A DNA stretch of 64,000 bases from Cytophagaceae bacterium (GCA_027486845.1 JAIXOL010000025.1:57899-121898); one strand, 5' to 3'. Counted from the first letter of the stretch, positions 9,211-18,614 are shown. The notes: generated by a model not told the origin, from the letters alone. Numbers and translations are program-made.

Positions 9211-9256
9211 AAACAATAAGCTAAAAATGCTTTCCTAATAAATTACAATAAGTGCC

Positions 9257-9354
9257 TGAACGAAAGTTCAAACTCAAACCCAAAAAAGTAAAGGTAACCA
9301 GCTATTGAGAGAGGTGTTTTTCATTAAGCCGTTTTACACCTCCTTCTCAATAGC
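9257..9354 (+). promoter_or_regulatory. Structured 5' leader: GNRA hairpin plus long bulged hairpin
   Basis: Within the predicted leader, TGAAC-GAAA-GTTCA (9257-9270) is a perfect 5-bp hairpin with a GNRA tetraloop. Thirty nucleotides later, GCTATTGAGA + GAGGTGT (9301-9317) pairs with ACACCTC + TCTCAATAGC (9336-9354), a 17-bp stem with a 2-nt bulge and an 18-nt loop. The stem is followed by CCCCC and ends about 20 nt before the ATG, with no T run, so it is not an ordinary terminator. It may be a cis-regulatory RNA; I do not recognise a known riboswitch class. Confidence 0.6.
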
Positions 9355-9375
9355 CCCCAAGTGGAACACAAGATA

Positions 9376-11397
9376 ATGGACTTACGTGCTTTTTTACATT
9401 CCCAGTTATTGATTTTTCTTTTCATTTGTTTGGAAAGAACAGACGTTCTTGCTTTTAATCACAAAAAAGTTTATCCTCATGTTCCTTACGAAATCAAATT
9501 TGCTGATGTAACTTTCCAACTCACCGATGTTACGAGGTATTTGGTTGAAACAGAACTAAAAAATATTCAGAACAATAAGGGCAATCTTCACCAACAACTC
9601 GATAAATTTAATTTATTTTTACCCATAGCAGAACCAATTCTCAAAGAAAAGTCAGTACCTGATGACTTCAAGTTCTTGATGATATACAATAAATATCAGT
9701 CCAGCATTGAAACTTCAATTTCTATCGAAAATGATGTTTATTGGTGTTTAGATAGAGAAAAAGCCGATGATGTGGATTTAATTGTCAACGACCAATTTGA
9801 TGAAAGAAAACATTTTATTTCTGCAACTAAAGGTGCGGTTATTTGTTTCAAACGAAATCAGGTTTTATATAGGAATTGGGCTTCCACATTATTTTCACAT
9901 ATTGCAGATAAAAAAATTTTAAATTTGCTTGAGGTAAATAAAAAATGGGCTGAAAATCCTTATATTTTATTAGATAGTCCCGCTTATTCTGCAATTTTAC
10001 AATTTTTAGCCTACAAAATTGCCATTGAAAGAGAGTTTCCATCTTATAAACCTAGTATTCAAAAAATAGTTTATGAGTATCCATACAGCAAAGGTAAAAC
10101 ACTCAATAAAATCGCACTTGACTTAAAAGTTGAACCTGAAACATTATTTGAATATAATAGGTGGTTGAATTCTCCAAATGTACCAGAATCTGAATGTAAA
10201 GTATTGGTAATTGTGCCCACTGAGAGATATAGTGAAATTAGAACTTTTGCCGAATTATCCAGAAAAATTGGACTACCTGCAAAGGATTTAGGTTTTCCAA
10301 TACTTAAAAAATCCGAAAAATTTGCAAAAGTAAAGAGTAAGGGTGGAGCTTTTTATGTGATAAATGATAGGGAAGGTTTAAAAGCAGATATGTGCGATTC
10401 ACCTGTAACAATGGCTTACAAGGCAGGAATTTCGATTGAACGTTTTGTTGAATTCAATGATATGAAGGAAACTGATTTGTTAACAATCGGTCAGGTATAT
10501 TACATTCAACAAAAATTAGGCAAAGCAAGTGTGCCATTTCATGTGGTGAGAGAAGGGGAGACACTTTGGGATATTTCTCAAATGTATGGCGTGCGACTTT
10601 CGAATTTGCTTGATTTTAATCGTTTCGACTCCGTTCAACGTTTACTAAGAGGAAGAGTTATTTGGTTACAAGCAACTCGACCTAAAAATAAGCCAATTGA
10701 ATACATAGAAATGCCTGAAGAATTGGCCGAAGTTGAGAATATGATGGTTGCAGTGCGAACTAAAAATGTTGAAAAAATATATCTTAAACAAGATACAATT
10801 AAAACTTCAGAGGTAAAATCTTTACCTAAAGATAGTGATTTATCAGCCTTACAACCGAGTCAAGAAATTGACAAGGAACAGCCGAAATTGGTTAATCTAA
10901 ATGATTTAGCAACCACCAAAAAAGAATTACCAAACGAAGTTAATTTAACAACATTGCCACTGAACCAGGAAATTAGTAAAGGAAATCAGCAATCGATTGA
11001 ATTAAAAGATAAAGAAGTAGTTTCAGTGAAAACTGAGTTGCCAAAGGAGATTGAATTAAATTCTTCACCTTTGGTGCAAGCCATTAAGGAAGAACAGTCT
11101 AATATTGTAAGTGTGCCTAAAAGTGTTGATAGTCAACTAGTTAGTGAAAAAGATGTAAAGGATGAACCACAAATTATAACTATAAATAGTAAAAATTCAA
11201 CTAGAAACAGGCTATATCCTGAGGAAGTAGGAGAGGGAGAAGAAAATAATTTTTTTTTAGAACATACCGTAAAAAAAGGAGAAACTCTTTTCAGAATATC
11301 AGTTTATTTTGATGTTGCAGTAGCAGAATTATGGGCTTGGAATAATTTAACAAGTACGATTGTTAAAGAAGGTATGGTTCTGAAAATTAAGAGATAA
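9376..11397 (+). CDS. LysM-repeat protein with a degenerate lytic-transglycosylase domain
   Basis: The protein has 673 residues from the ATG; an in-frame GTG at 9361 would overlap the leader hairpin. After a signal peptide, residues about 80-200 align by eye with MltD-like transglycosylases of this phylum (LPIAEPILKEKSVPDDFKFL, DERKHFISATKGAV). The position of the catalytic Glu, normally in a QESS-like motif, reads YNKYQSS, and the FWQF-like motif reads YWCL. The enzyme activity is therefore probably lost. LysM or LysM-like units lie near residues 229-280, 326-380, 387-435 (VVREGETLWDISQMYGV) and 629-672 (TVKKGETLFRISVYFDV). Between them is a low-complexity, K/E/L-rich linker. It likely binds peptidoglycan in the periplasm as a scaffold or regulator (inferred). 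Confidence 0.8.
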   Translation: MDLRAFLHSQLLIFLFICLERTDVLAFNHKKVYPHVPYEIKFADVTFQLTDVTRYLVETELKNIQNNKGNLHQQLDKFNLFLPIAEPILKEKSVPDDFKFLMIYNKYQSSIETSISIENDVYWCLDREKADDVDLIVNDQFDERKHFISATKGAVICFKRNQVLYRNWASTLFSHIADKKILNLLEVNKKWAENPYILLDSPAYSAILQFLAYKIAIEREFPSYKPSIQKIVYEYPYSKGKTLNKIALDLKVEPETLFEYNRWLNSPNVPESECKVLVIVPTERYSEIRTFAELSRKIGLPAKDLGFPILKKSEKFAKVKSKGGAFYVINDREGLKADMCDSPVTMAYKAGISIERFVEFNDMKETDLLTIGQVYYIQQKLGKASVPFHVVREGETLWDISQMYGVRLSNLLDFNRFDSVQRLLRGRVIWLQATRPKNKPIEYIEMPEELAEVENMMVAVRTKNVEKIYLKQDTIKTSEVKSLPKDSDLSALQPSQEIDKEQPKLVNLNDLATTKKELPNEVNLTTLPLNQEISKGNQQSIELKDKEVVSVKTELPKEIELNSSPLVQAIKEEQSNIVSVPKSVDSQLVSEKDVKDEPQIITINSKNSTRNRLYPEEVGEGEENNFFLEHTVKKGETLFRISVYFDVAVAELWAWNNLTSTIVKEGMVLKIKR

Positions 11398-11867
11398 TGA
11401 TGCATTAGATTCAGTCAATATTTCTCAATAAATTCTCCCTTTGGTAGTTAATATCTTCGTTTATAACTATATACATTAATTATCTCTTCACCCTTCTTTA
11501 ATTTTTCTGCCAAATAACAATTGCCTATCATACTTCATTAATAAATTGAGGATAAAAATTATTTATTAGCTTTATAATCCTAAGTTGAGAATCCAAATCT
11601 AAATAATGTGGCTACAATTTATGAATAAAAATAGTCGTTGTTGTTAAGCTGAATTTGGGAGAAAAACTTGAACGAAATAATAACTTATACTTTCAAATTG
11701 CTCAAAAACTGTCACTTCAATTACAGTCAAGGGTAGCTATTTTTTTCAATGATCAAAATAATCTCGAAAAAACGAAATTAGATTTAAATAATTTACTTTA
11801 CAATAGAGTGTGGTGTTTTTATGTTTTTTTAAGATTCTTTTTTATTAATTTTTTTTACGGCTAGTTT
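11398..11867. other. Intergenic region of 470 bp, no supported gene
   Basis: This A/T-rich stretch separates two convergent genes. A plus-strand frame from a TTG at 11655 to 11864 would give 69 residues ending in a Phe-rich tail, with no ATG and no family likeness. I see no strong hairpin, promoter or repeat. It may contain a decayed gene or an untranslated RNA. Confidence 0.5.
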
Positions 11868-13217
11868 TTAAACATTGATTGTATTTTGCATCGGAACTTT
11901 TTTGTAGTTAAGAGCAAATCTAGCTACAAAAGCCATTGCACACCATCTACCATAATCGTAGGGCATACCCATCGTAAAGTTTTGAATAAATGTAGCCAGA
12001 AAAAAGTAGGCCAGCATTAAAGTAAAGTCACAGGTTGGATTGAAAATTTCTTTCCAAATCCATCTTAAAATGACCAATTGGAGTACTAAAAATACCAAAA
12101 AACCAATTATGCCTAAGTCATGAAACATTTCAATAAAAGGTGAATCGACATAATACTCTTGATAACCATGTCCGAAAACTATAAGGAACCAGTTACCATT
12201 TTCTATGTTTTTACTTAAATTTGTAAATACCTTTGTTATGTTTACTACTCTCGTCGAGGCTGAGTCATCTACAGCGGCTTTTACTTTTGCAACTGAATCT
12301 GAATCAGTGAAGAAACTTGTAAGGATTTTTCCAAGTCTATCACCAATAATATCAATCGCTACCATAAAATAACCCTTATAATGGGCATTATTCCACAACG
12401 AGAATCCAATAAAAACCAAGACTAAAAAAATAATGAATCCTCGCCAGCCTATTAACCATTTCAATCCTTTATAAATATTATTTGGTTTAATATTAGTAAT
12501 AAAATATAGAAAAAAGAATATGCCTGTGATTAAAACCATTGCCATCGCTTGACATAATCCTACAACAACCATCAAAATCAGGACAGAAGCCAAGATTGCA
12601 GCTCGCCATAAAATTCTAGCTTCGCTTCTAAATAAAATAACTCCAGCGACAATCCCTATATAAGCACTTTTTGCATAGATATGTGGATTTCCCATCGATG
12701 ACATTCCACCTTCATCACCAAAACTAATGGCAGCACGCATACCAAACATGTAGGCTGGGTTTCGAACAATATAATAAAGCAAACTGATACCTCCTAAAGT
12801 GCAGAATGCCAAGGTGAAATATAGAAATGTAGATTTGAGGCTATTGATTGATATTCCTGCAAAAATAAACATTGCGGTCAAAAATACAAGTTGATTACCA
12901 ACCTCAATTGGGGTATTGGTAAACCAGCCTCTATTAGGTGCATAGGCTGCTAAATAGGATAATGCTATTATTCCATAGAAAATACACATTAAATAACCTA
13001 AAGTATTTGCTTGGTAAAGTTTTTTTGGATTTAGTGGGAATGCTATCAATAAACTTAAAATTGCTATACCCGCTGTAAATGCTGTACTGCCTTGAGCCAA
13101 CTTTAGTCCATCTCGTAAAAAATAGACGAGTGGTAAACCTCCAAAGAAAAAACTAAGTCCTATACTTTGGCGATATTTATTGAATTTATTGAATAGCCAA
13201 TCTAGGTAAATAAACAT
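11868..13217 (-). CDS. O-antigen polymerase/ligase-like membrane protein (Wzy/WaaL type)
   Basis: The protein has 449 residues from the ATG before FIYLDWLFNK; a TTG 21 bp upstream is less likely. About ten to twelve hydrophobic helices are visible. A large periplasmic loop lies before the motif GHGYQEYYVDSPFIEMFHDL, followed by GIIGFLVFLVLQLVIL, which is the usual signature of the Wzy/O-antigen ligase superfamily. Such proteins polymerise or transfer lipid-linked glycans at the periplasmic face. It is divergent from a GT4 gene and stands beside an acyltransferase, which supports a surface-glycan role. Polymerase and ligase cannot be told apart from sequence alone. Confidence 0.82.
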   Translation of the reverse strand: MFIYLDWLFNKFNKYRQSIGLSFFFGGLPLVYFLRDGLKLAQGSTAFTAGIAILSLLIAFPLNPKKLYQANTLGYLMCIFYGIIALSYLAAYAPNRGWFTNTPIEVGNQLVFLTAMFIFAGISINSLKSTFLYFTLAFCTLGGISLLYYIVRNPAYMFGMRAAISFGDEGGMSSMGNPHIYAKSAYIGIVAGVILFRSEARILWRAAILASVLILMVVVGLCQAMAMVLITGIFFFLYFITNIKPNNIYKGLKWLIGWRGFIIFLVLVFIGFSLWNNAHYKGYFMVAIDIIGDRLGKILTSFFTDSDSVAKVKAAVDDSASTRVVNITKVFTNLSKNIENGNWFLIVFGHGYQEYYVDSPFIEMFHDLGIIGFLVFLVLQLVILRWIWKEIFNPTCDFTLMLAYFFLATFIQNFTMGMPYDYGRWCAMAFVARFALNYKKVPMQNTINV

Positions 13218-13390
13218 TTTAATACTTTTTTTATGCAAATATACCTGTCTGTTTTGGTAATTGCAGTTTATTGTTTAAATTTTAATGATTTGAGCCTTAA
13301 AATTTCTTAAATTTGAATCCATTTACAACATATTGAGATTTAATTCTCTTTATTATTAAAAAATCTTTTACTCGAAAACGCCGTTATTGA

Positions 13391-14539
13391 ATGAAAATGC
13401 TCATAATACACCAGTTCTTCTGGGCCCATTATAAAGCAAAAATATATACTGAACTTCAAAAAGTTGTTGATAAACATCCAGAAGATGAACTTTTAGTACT
13501 TCAAACTGCATTGAATGAATTTACGAGAGCAAAAATAGGAAGTATTGATTACAGTATTCATCAGTATAATGTAAAAGTATTATTTGAAGACTTTTATGAA
13601 AATACTACTTTTTGGCAACGTGTAAAAGCCTCAATTTATTGGGTTAATAAATTTAAGCCTAATGTAATAAACTTGCCGGGCTATTATGAGCCTGCTATGA
13701 ATGTTGTACTTTTTTATTGTCGATTAAAAGGCATTAAAGTCATTATTTCAGCTGACTCTACTGAAGGCGATAATCCAAATGTAGGATGGCGTGAAGCCTT
13801 AAAACGATTTGTAGTTTCAAAAGCCCATGGATTTTTTTGCTATGGATCAAAATCTGCCGAATATATTTTAAAACTAGGAATGAAGCCTGAGCAAATTTTG
13901 GTCGCAAATAATTCGGTTGATAACGATAGAGTAGACAATGTACATGCTGAAGCTCTAAAAACAAGAGAAACCGTCAAATATTCTTATAAACTTAGGAAAT
14001 ATAATTTTATTTATGTTGGAAGACTTATCGATGTTAAAAACTTAGATAATTTGTTGACAGCATATAAATCTTTGGCTGATTCAGATTGGGGATTAATTGT
14101 TTTGGGCGATGGGAGTGAAGAAGCCAATTTAAAAAAGTTTAAAAGCGATAATAATCTTGATGGAATTTGTTTCATTGAAGGTCAACCATGGTACGATGTG
14201 CCAAAGATTTTGGCTCTTGCTGATGTTTTTGTTTTACCGAGTTATTCTGAACCATGGGGTTTAGTTGTTAATGAGGCAATGGCATGTGGGCTTCCGGTGA
14301 TTGTTTCTAATAAGTGTGGCTCTGCTTATGATGCTGTAAAAGAAGGTATAAATGGATATACATTTAACCCTTATAACATAGAAGAACTTACTTTAGTTTT
14401 TAAGAAATTCGTTGATAGTCCTGAGAGTATTATACCTTTCGGCCAGAAATCAAAAGAAATTATCAAGCGTTTTTCACCTGAAAATGTAGCACAAGAAATG
14501 TATGATGGTTTTAAAAAAGTAGTGTATGAAAATAAGTAG
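13391..14539 (+). CDS. GT4-family glycosyltransferase
   Basis: The protein has 382 residues. The N-terminal Rossmann half starts MLIIHQFFWAHYKAKIY, and the C-terminal half has the typical GT-B donor site: FIYVGRLIDVKNLDNLL, LIVLGDGSEEANL, and the E-x7-E region PSYSEPWGLVVNEAMACGLPVIVS. It transfers a sugar from a nucleotide donor, in the cytoplasm, to a growing glycan; the specific sugars are unknown. The gene overlaps the following acyltransferase by 14 nt, so the two are translationally coupled. A TAAATTTG element lies about 80 nt upstream, but no -33 box sits at the right spacing. Confidence 0.92.
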   Translation: MKMLIIHQFFWAHYKAKIYTELQKVVDKHPEDELLVLQTALNEFTRAKIGSIDYSIHQYNVKVLFEDFYENTTFWQRVKASIYWVNKFKPNVINLPGYYEPAMNVVLFYCRLKGIKVIISADSTEGDNPNVGWREALKRFVVSKAHGFFCYGSKSAEYILKLGMKPEQILVANNSVDNDRVDNVHAEALKTRETVKYSYKLRKYNFIYVGRLIDVKNLDNLLTAYKSLADSDWGLIVLGDGSEEANLKKFKSDNNLDGICFIEGQPWYDVPKILALADVFVLPSYSEPWGLVVNEAMACGLPVIVSNKCGSAYDAVKEGINGYTFNPYNIEELTLVFKKFVDSPESIIPFGQKSKEIIKRFSPENVAQEMYDGFKKVVYENK

Positions 14540-15578
14540 AGAAAATAATTTTGACCTAATACGTCTCATTGCTGCTTTTCAGGTATTGATTTGGCATGGT
14601 TCTGTGCATTTTGACTTATCCGAAAGGCTTTATGATATTTTGGTGGTAATTTATCATTTTCCTGGAGTTCCAATTTTCTTTACTATTAGTGGTTTTTTAA
14701 TAAGTTTTTCATTGGAACGGAATAACTTTAATTTAAAACAATATTTTAAGAATAGAAGTCTGAGGATTTTTCCTGCTTTATGGGTTTGTACAATTCTAAC
14801 AACACTATTACTCATTACTTTTGATAAAGTGGGTAGTTTAAAAGACTTTATTGCTTGGTTTTTCGCTCAAATTACTTTTTTTCAATTTTACGCCAGTCAA
14901 TCTCTCAAATCGTGGGGAACAGGTCATCCTAATGGTAGTTTGTGGAGTATAGCAGTTGAATTGCAGTTTTATTTCGTCTTACCATTAATTTTATATATTA
15001 TCAATATTTCTAAAAATAAATTGTTTATCAATTTAATACTACTCATAGTTTTTCTACTCTCGATTTTTATCAAGTATTTTATCCATAATAATGCGTTTAT
15101 ATTGCATAATGAATTATACGTTAAGTTGCTTAATAATACAGTTTTGATATATCTTCACTTTTTCTTGACAGGTATTGCAGTTTATAAGAATTTTGAATGG
15201 TTATTGCCATATTTAAAAGATAAAGCAATTATTTGGCTCTTAATTTATGCGGTTTACGTTTTGATATTTAAGTTTTGGCTCAAAGTATATGATAACAATT
15301 ACGAAATAAGTTTTTGGGGGATTATGGCTAACACAATATTGTCATTACTTACAATTTCTTTTGCTTTTTCGTTTACTGATTTAAGCAAAAATCTGCTGCA
15401 TGAAAATGACATTTCTTATGGAATTTATATTTATCACATGCCAATAATAAATACACTTGTGAGTTTAGGATACAAAGGAAGTATTTGGAATTTACTGATT
15501 TTAACTATTTTAACTACATTTTTAGCTTTTTTCTCTTGGAAACTGATTGAACAGAGAATTATGAAATTAAAAATTTGA
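14526..15578 (+). CDS. Acyltransferase 3 family protein (OafA/YrhL type)
   Basis: This 350-residue integral membrane protein has about ten helices. The N-terminus has the family pattern NFDLIRLIAAFQVLIWHGSVHF, with the conserved Arg and catalytic-type His, then FFTISGFLISFSLERN with the Ser-Gly motif, KNRSLRIFPALWVC and, later, NGSLWSIAVELQFYFVLPLI. Family members O-acetylate or otherwise acylate sugars of surface polysaccharides, using cytoplasmic acyl-CoA. It begins inside the last 14 nt of the GT4 gene. Its target is presumably the same glycan. There is no fused SGNH domain, but a separate SGNH protein is encoded 5 kb away in the same region. Confidence 0.92.
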   Translation: MKISRENNFDLIRLIAAFQVLIWHGSVHFDLSERLYDILVVIYHFPGVPIFFTISGFLISFSLERNNFNLKQYFKNRSLRIFPALWVCTILTTLLLITFDKVGSLKDFIAWFFAQITFFQFYASQSLKSWGTGHPNGSLWSIAVELQFYFVLPLILYIINISKNKLFINLILLIVFLLSIFIKYFIHNNAFILHNELYVKLLNNTVLIYLHFFLTGIAVYKNFEWLLPYLKDKAIIWLLIYAVYVLIFKFWLKVYDNNYEISFWGIMANTILSLLTISFAFSFTDLSKNLLHENDISYGIYIYHMPIINTLVSLGYKGSIWNLLILTILTTFLAFFSWKLIEQRIMKLKI

Positions 15579-15620
15579 TTTAGATTTAATTTGCAAAAAT
15601 ATTATCGAAAGTGCTTAATG

Positions 15621-16268
15621 TTACTTTAAAATGATTTTTGTTTCAGTGTATTTGCCTTCTGGAACAGGATTAATAACCGATTCTAAATAACCATTCGGCA
15701 ACTTTCCACCAGGAATCCATAATTCATTTGCTCCAGTTTCATTGCCAGATGGTAACCTAAGTTTGAGTTTTTTAGGACTTCGTATATCTATTCTGATAAT
15801 CTCAGTATTTTCCCACATTCCAGCTGGAATTCCTAATTCGGTTTCTATGTATATAAGCTGTCCATCAGCTTTTTGTATCAAATCATCCATTTCCTTTTTA
15901 CACATCACAAAGAGTCCATCTTGACGACCAAGCATTGCTCTACCATATTTATCTAAAACTTGCTTTTGTGTAAGGAATGAAGCACCACGTCTAAAATTTC
16001 GTAGATGTCTATGGCGATACCTCCATTTTAAATAATTTGACGGATTTGGTCTATTCCCCTTTGGAATACTAACAATTTCTTTTTTTGAATGTCCTTTTTT
16101 AAAGGCCTTTACCGATAAATTCGTTGTATCCTTTTGGAAATAATGATTTTCCGGAAGATTAAAATCTTTGGAAACGAAGACTGTTTTGTTATTAGCATTG
16201 GCTGATGAGTAAGTATTTACTACCAAAAGTGATATAAGCAGTAATCTCAATTTAGAGCTTAAAAACAT
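15621..16268 (-). CDS. Orphan secreted protein; C-terminus resembles a polymorphic-toxin tip
   Basis: The protein has 215 residues. A signal peptide (MFLSSKLRLLLISLLVVNTYSSANA) is followed by a basic linker rich in Arg/His (KWRYRHRHLRNFRRGASF). A C-terminal domain of about 110 residues contains GRQDGLFVMCKKEMDDLI, ETELGIPAGMWENTEIIRID, RLPSGNETGANELWIPGG and NPVPEGKYTETKIIL. From memory this domain is like C-terminal tips of Rhs- or DUF4157-type polymorphic toxins in Bacteroidota, including the conserved GANxxWIPGG stretch. Here it has its own signal peptide and no immunity gene or Rhs core beside it. Function is not known; it could be a domesticated or stand-alone effector. It is convergent with the acyltransferase. 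Confidence 0.55.
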   Translation of the reverse strand: MFLSSKLRLLLISLLVVNTYSSANANNKTVFVSKDFNLPENHYFQKDTTNLSVKAFKKGHSKKEIVSIPKGNRPNPSNYLKWRYRHRHLRNFRRGASFLTQKQVLDKYGRAMLGRQDGLFVMCKKEMDDLIQKADGQLIYIETELGIPAGMWENTEIIRIDIRSPKKLKLRLPSGNETGANELWIPGGKLPNGYLESVINPVPEGKYTETKIILK

Positions 16269-16352
16269 AGTTTTTTATAGGCTAGTGTAATCAAATATTA
16301 TAAAAAAAATGTTTGTCAACTAATGATTTTTACCTATTTAATGCTGTAATAT

Positions 16353-17852
16353 TCATTTTTTTGAATTCTCTTTCATTAAATAATTTCCAAAAAAAGAATT
16401 TTTCTTTGCAAAATATTGTAAGAAAATTTCTTGAGGAATGTCTGCCTTATTAATATTGGGACTTGCGGCTATAGTAGGAACTTTCTCCCATTTAAGAGTG
16501 GTCAGACTGCTAAAAACTCCTAATATTATTGTAAATGTCATATACATCCTCAAAAACTTAGTTGAAACTTGAGATTTTAGCATTTCTGAATAGGTAAATA
16601 TTAACAGAATAAATATTAAAATTTTGATTGTACTAATAAGTCGCATCGCCAAGTCATTATTGAAACCGATTCGGTAAATTGGTGAAAGAATAAAAAATGC
16701 TAAACAAAAGCCAAGTAGCACTAATTTATCGTTGTACCAGTTTTTAGATGAAAAAAGCTTAAACATAAAATATATGTAAATACCCACTTCAAAAATACAA
16801 TATCCGACCAAAGCTAGAATTGATATGAATGGTTTTTGGTAGAGGTATCCAGAAATATCAGCAAATGTCCAAATAAAGCCTGAAAAACGGTTGTCTTGAA
16901 AATGTGCTAAAAAATAACTGGACATAATAAAGGCAATTATTCCTCCACCTGCTAAATTAGCTATACTAAAAAAGTTTAAAAATCTTCTGTACAATACCAA
17001 AAAACCGGCAATAATTCCTACGCTAAAAGCTCCTAAAAATGACCACATTAGCAGCAACGAAACGAAGAATAATAAAAAGCGATTGTCTTTTCTAACAAAG
17101 CTTTCGTAATAAACAAAAAAGACTCCAATTGTTGTAACTATATGATGCTGAGGTGAATAATGAATATTTATCAAGTTAAATGAAATACCTGATGGCCATA
17201 TAAAATATTGAATCATAGGTAATGAAACTAGATTTTTTAGCAGGTAATGAGCATAAAGATATGGTTTGAAAAGTGTAGCACCCAATAAAAATAAAATGAA
17301 AACAAAAAATATATTAAGATTCTTTGGACTTAGAAAATATAACCAACTAAAAGAAATAAAAATACCTATTGCTCCCCACGCATATAACAATACATTGCTT
17401 GCTCCAAAACCTACGAATTTACAAATGATTGCAGTTGGCAAATAATAGGCCATATAATATCCTAAAATTGCCGGTTCATTCAATATTCCGTACCGAGTTT
17501 CATTTTCATATACAACCGGAAATGGCTTTTCGATGAGTTCTTTTATAATTGTGTTGTGTTTATAATAATCATAAGATTGTCCTAAACCAAAATTCCCTAA
17601 ACTGAAAATAACACCCAAAATCAATGTAAAACATATTAAGTAAAGTATAGCACTGAATTCAATCTGCTTAACTCTCAATGCTGAAAAATCTTCATTACTT
17701 ATATTGGTATTTTTAATAAAACTATAAAACGAAACAATCGACACTACAAATCCAAGTGTTGCCCATAATGGATTAAGCCATGTAAGGATAAATATAAGAT
17801 TCGGTAGTAGTAAGTAAGATACCGTAAGTATTTTTAGATTTTTAATGGTCAT
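16353..17852 (-). CDS. Multi-pass membrane protein, possible GT-C glycosyltransferase
   Basis: The protein has 499 residues with about 11-13 hydrophobic helices and low sequence complexity. A periplasmic loop between helices holds YDYYKHNTIIKELIEKPFPV and a later one YSPQHHIVT. This layout (helix, polar loop with acidic/aromatic residues, many helices) is seen in GT-C type transferases and related polysaccharide-region proteins, but I cannot name a family. It has no recognisable DxD at the canonical first-loop position. It lies next to a dolichyl-phosphate-mannose-synthase-like GT2 gene on the same strand, which would provide a lipid-linked sugar donor for a GT-C enzyme. Confidence 0.6.
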   Translation of the reverse strand: MTIKNLKILTVSYLLLPNLIFILTWLNPLWATLGFVVSIVSFYSFIKNTNISNEDFSALRVKQIEFSAILYLICFTLILGVIFSLGNFGLGQSYDYYKHNTIIKELIEKPFPVVYENETRYGILNEPAILGYYMAYYLPTAIICKFVGFGASNVLLYAWGAIGIFISFSWLYFLSPKNLNIFFVFILFLLGATLFKPYLYAHYLLKNLVSLPMIQYFIWPSGISFNLINIHYSPQHHIVTTIGVFFVYYESFVRKDNRFLLFFVSLLLMWSFLGAFSVGIIAGFLVLYRRFLNFFSIANLAGGGIIAFIMSSYFLAHFQDNRFSGFIWTFADISGYLYQKPFISILALVGYCIFEVGIYIYFMFKLFSSKNWYNDKLVLLGFCLAFFILSPIYRIGFNNDLAMRLISTIKILIFILLIFTYSEMLKSQVSTKFLRMYMTFTIILGVFSSLTTLKWEKVPTIAASPNINKADIPQEIFLQYFAKKNSFFGNYLMKENSKK

Positions 17853-17933
17853 TTTTATGAGAAATCTAGTACTTTTGATTTTAACTCAATGATTATAATT
17901 TATTTTGACTTTTTAAATCAAAGTTCAAATAAG

Positions 17934-18614
17934 CTAATTTACAAATCTATACTTGAATAAAACCCAAATTGCTTCTACACCGTCTTTCCAATTTATCTTT
18001 TTTCCTTCACTAATTGAGCGAGGGTAATAGCTAATTGGAACTTCAGGTATTTTATAGCCGAGTTTTGCAATTTTTGCTGTAACTTCTGGACAAAATTCAA
18101 AACCACTGCAGTTGAGTTTTATTGATTTTAAAAGCTTCGCATCAAAAACTTTGTAGCATGTCGGCTCATCAGTTAGGGTCTGAAAATATAAAATATTAGT
18201 TATCCAAGTGACAACCTGTCCACCCAAAAAGAAAGAAAAATAGGAATGCTTATTTTGTTTATTCAAAAATCTCGAACCGTATACTACTTTTTCTTTTCCA
18301 CTTTCAATGACTGGAATCAACTTATAATAATCTTGCGGGTCATATTCTAAGTCAGCATCTTGTATGAGGATAATGTCTCCTTTTGAGTGTGCAATCGCGG
18401 TTTTAATTGCTCCACCTTTTCCTTGATTTTTTTCGTGAAAGATTACTTTTATTGTATCACTTTTCAAGGTATTTAGTAATTCCCGCGTGCCATCAGTTGA
18501 GCCATCATCTACTACAATAATTTCTTTTGGAATATTTACTTCTCCAATCTTATTTAATATATTTTGTATATTATGAACTTCGTTATAAGCTGGTATTAAT
18601 ACAGAAAGGAGCAT
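17934..18614 (-). CDS. GT2-family glycosyltransferase, polyprenyl-phosphate sugar synthase-like
   Basis: The protein has 226 residues from the ATG before LLSVLIPAYNE. The GT-A fold is shown by VLIPAYNEVHNIQNIL, IIVVDDGSTDGTRELL, NQGKGGAIKTAIAHSKGD and the metal-binding DADLEYDPQDY. There is no C-terminal membrane anchor. The sequence is close to the DPM1/undecaprenyl-phosphate glucose or mannose synthase group, which makes the lipid-linked donor for membrane GT-C enzymes. The two flanking multi-pass membrane proteins, one on each side on the same strand, are plausible users of its product. An upstream TTG would extend it by seven residues and is less likely. Confidence 0.9.
   Translation of the reverse strand: MLLSVLIPAYNEVHNIQNILNKIGEVNIPKEIIVVDDGSTDGTRELLNTLKSDTIKVIFHEKNQGKGGAIKTAIAHSKGDIILIQDADLEYDPQDYYKLIPVIESGKEKVVYGSRFLNKQNKHSYFSFFLGGQVVTWITNILYFQTLTDEPTCYKVFDAKLLKSIKLNCSGFEFCPEVTAKIAKLGYKIPEVPISYYPRSISEGKKINWKDGVEAIWVLFKYRFVN

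Noticed and set aside
9241..9360. A known riboswitch (c-di-GMP, c-di-AMP or SAM type) before the LysM gene.
   Set aside because: I could not match conserved cores of any of these classes; only the two hairpins are supported.
11655..11864. A 69-codon open frame from TTG in the gap after the LysM gene.
   Set aside because: It has no ATG, no recognisable family, and a low-complexity Phe-rich tail; A/T-rich sequence readily gives such frames.
15621..16268. A toxin-immunity pair made of this gene and a neighbour.
   Set aside because: The neighbours are an acyltransferase on the other strand and a large membrane protein; neither looks like an immunity protein.
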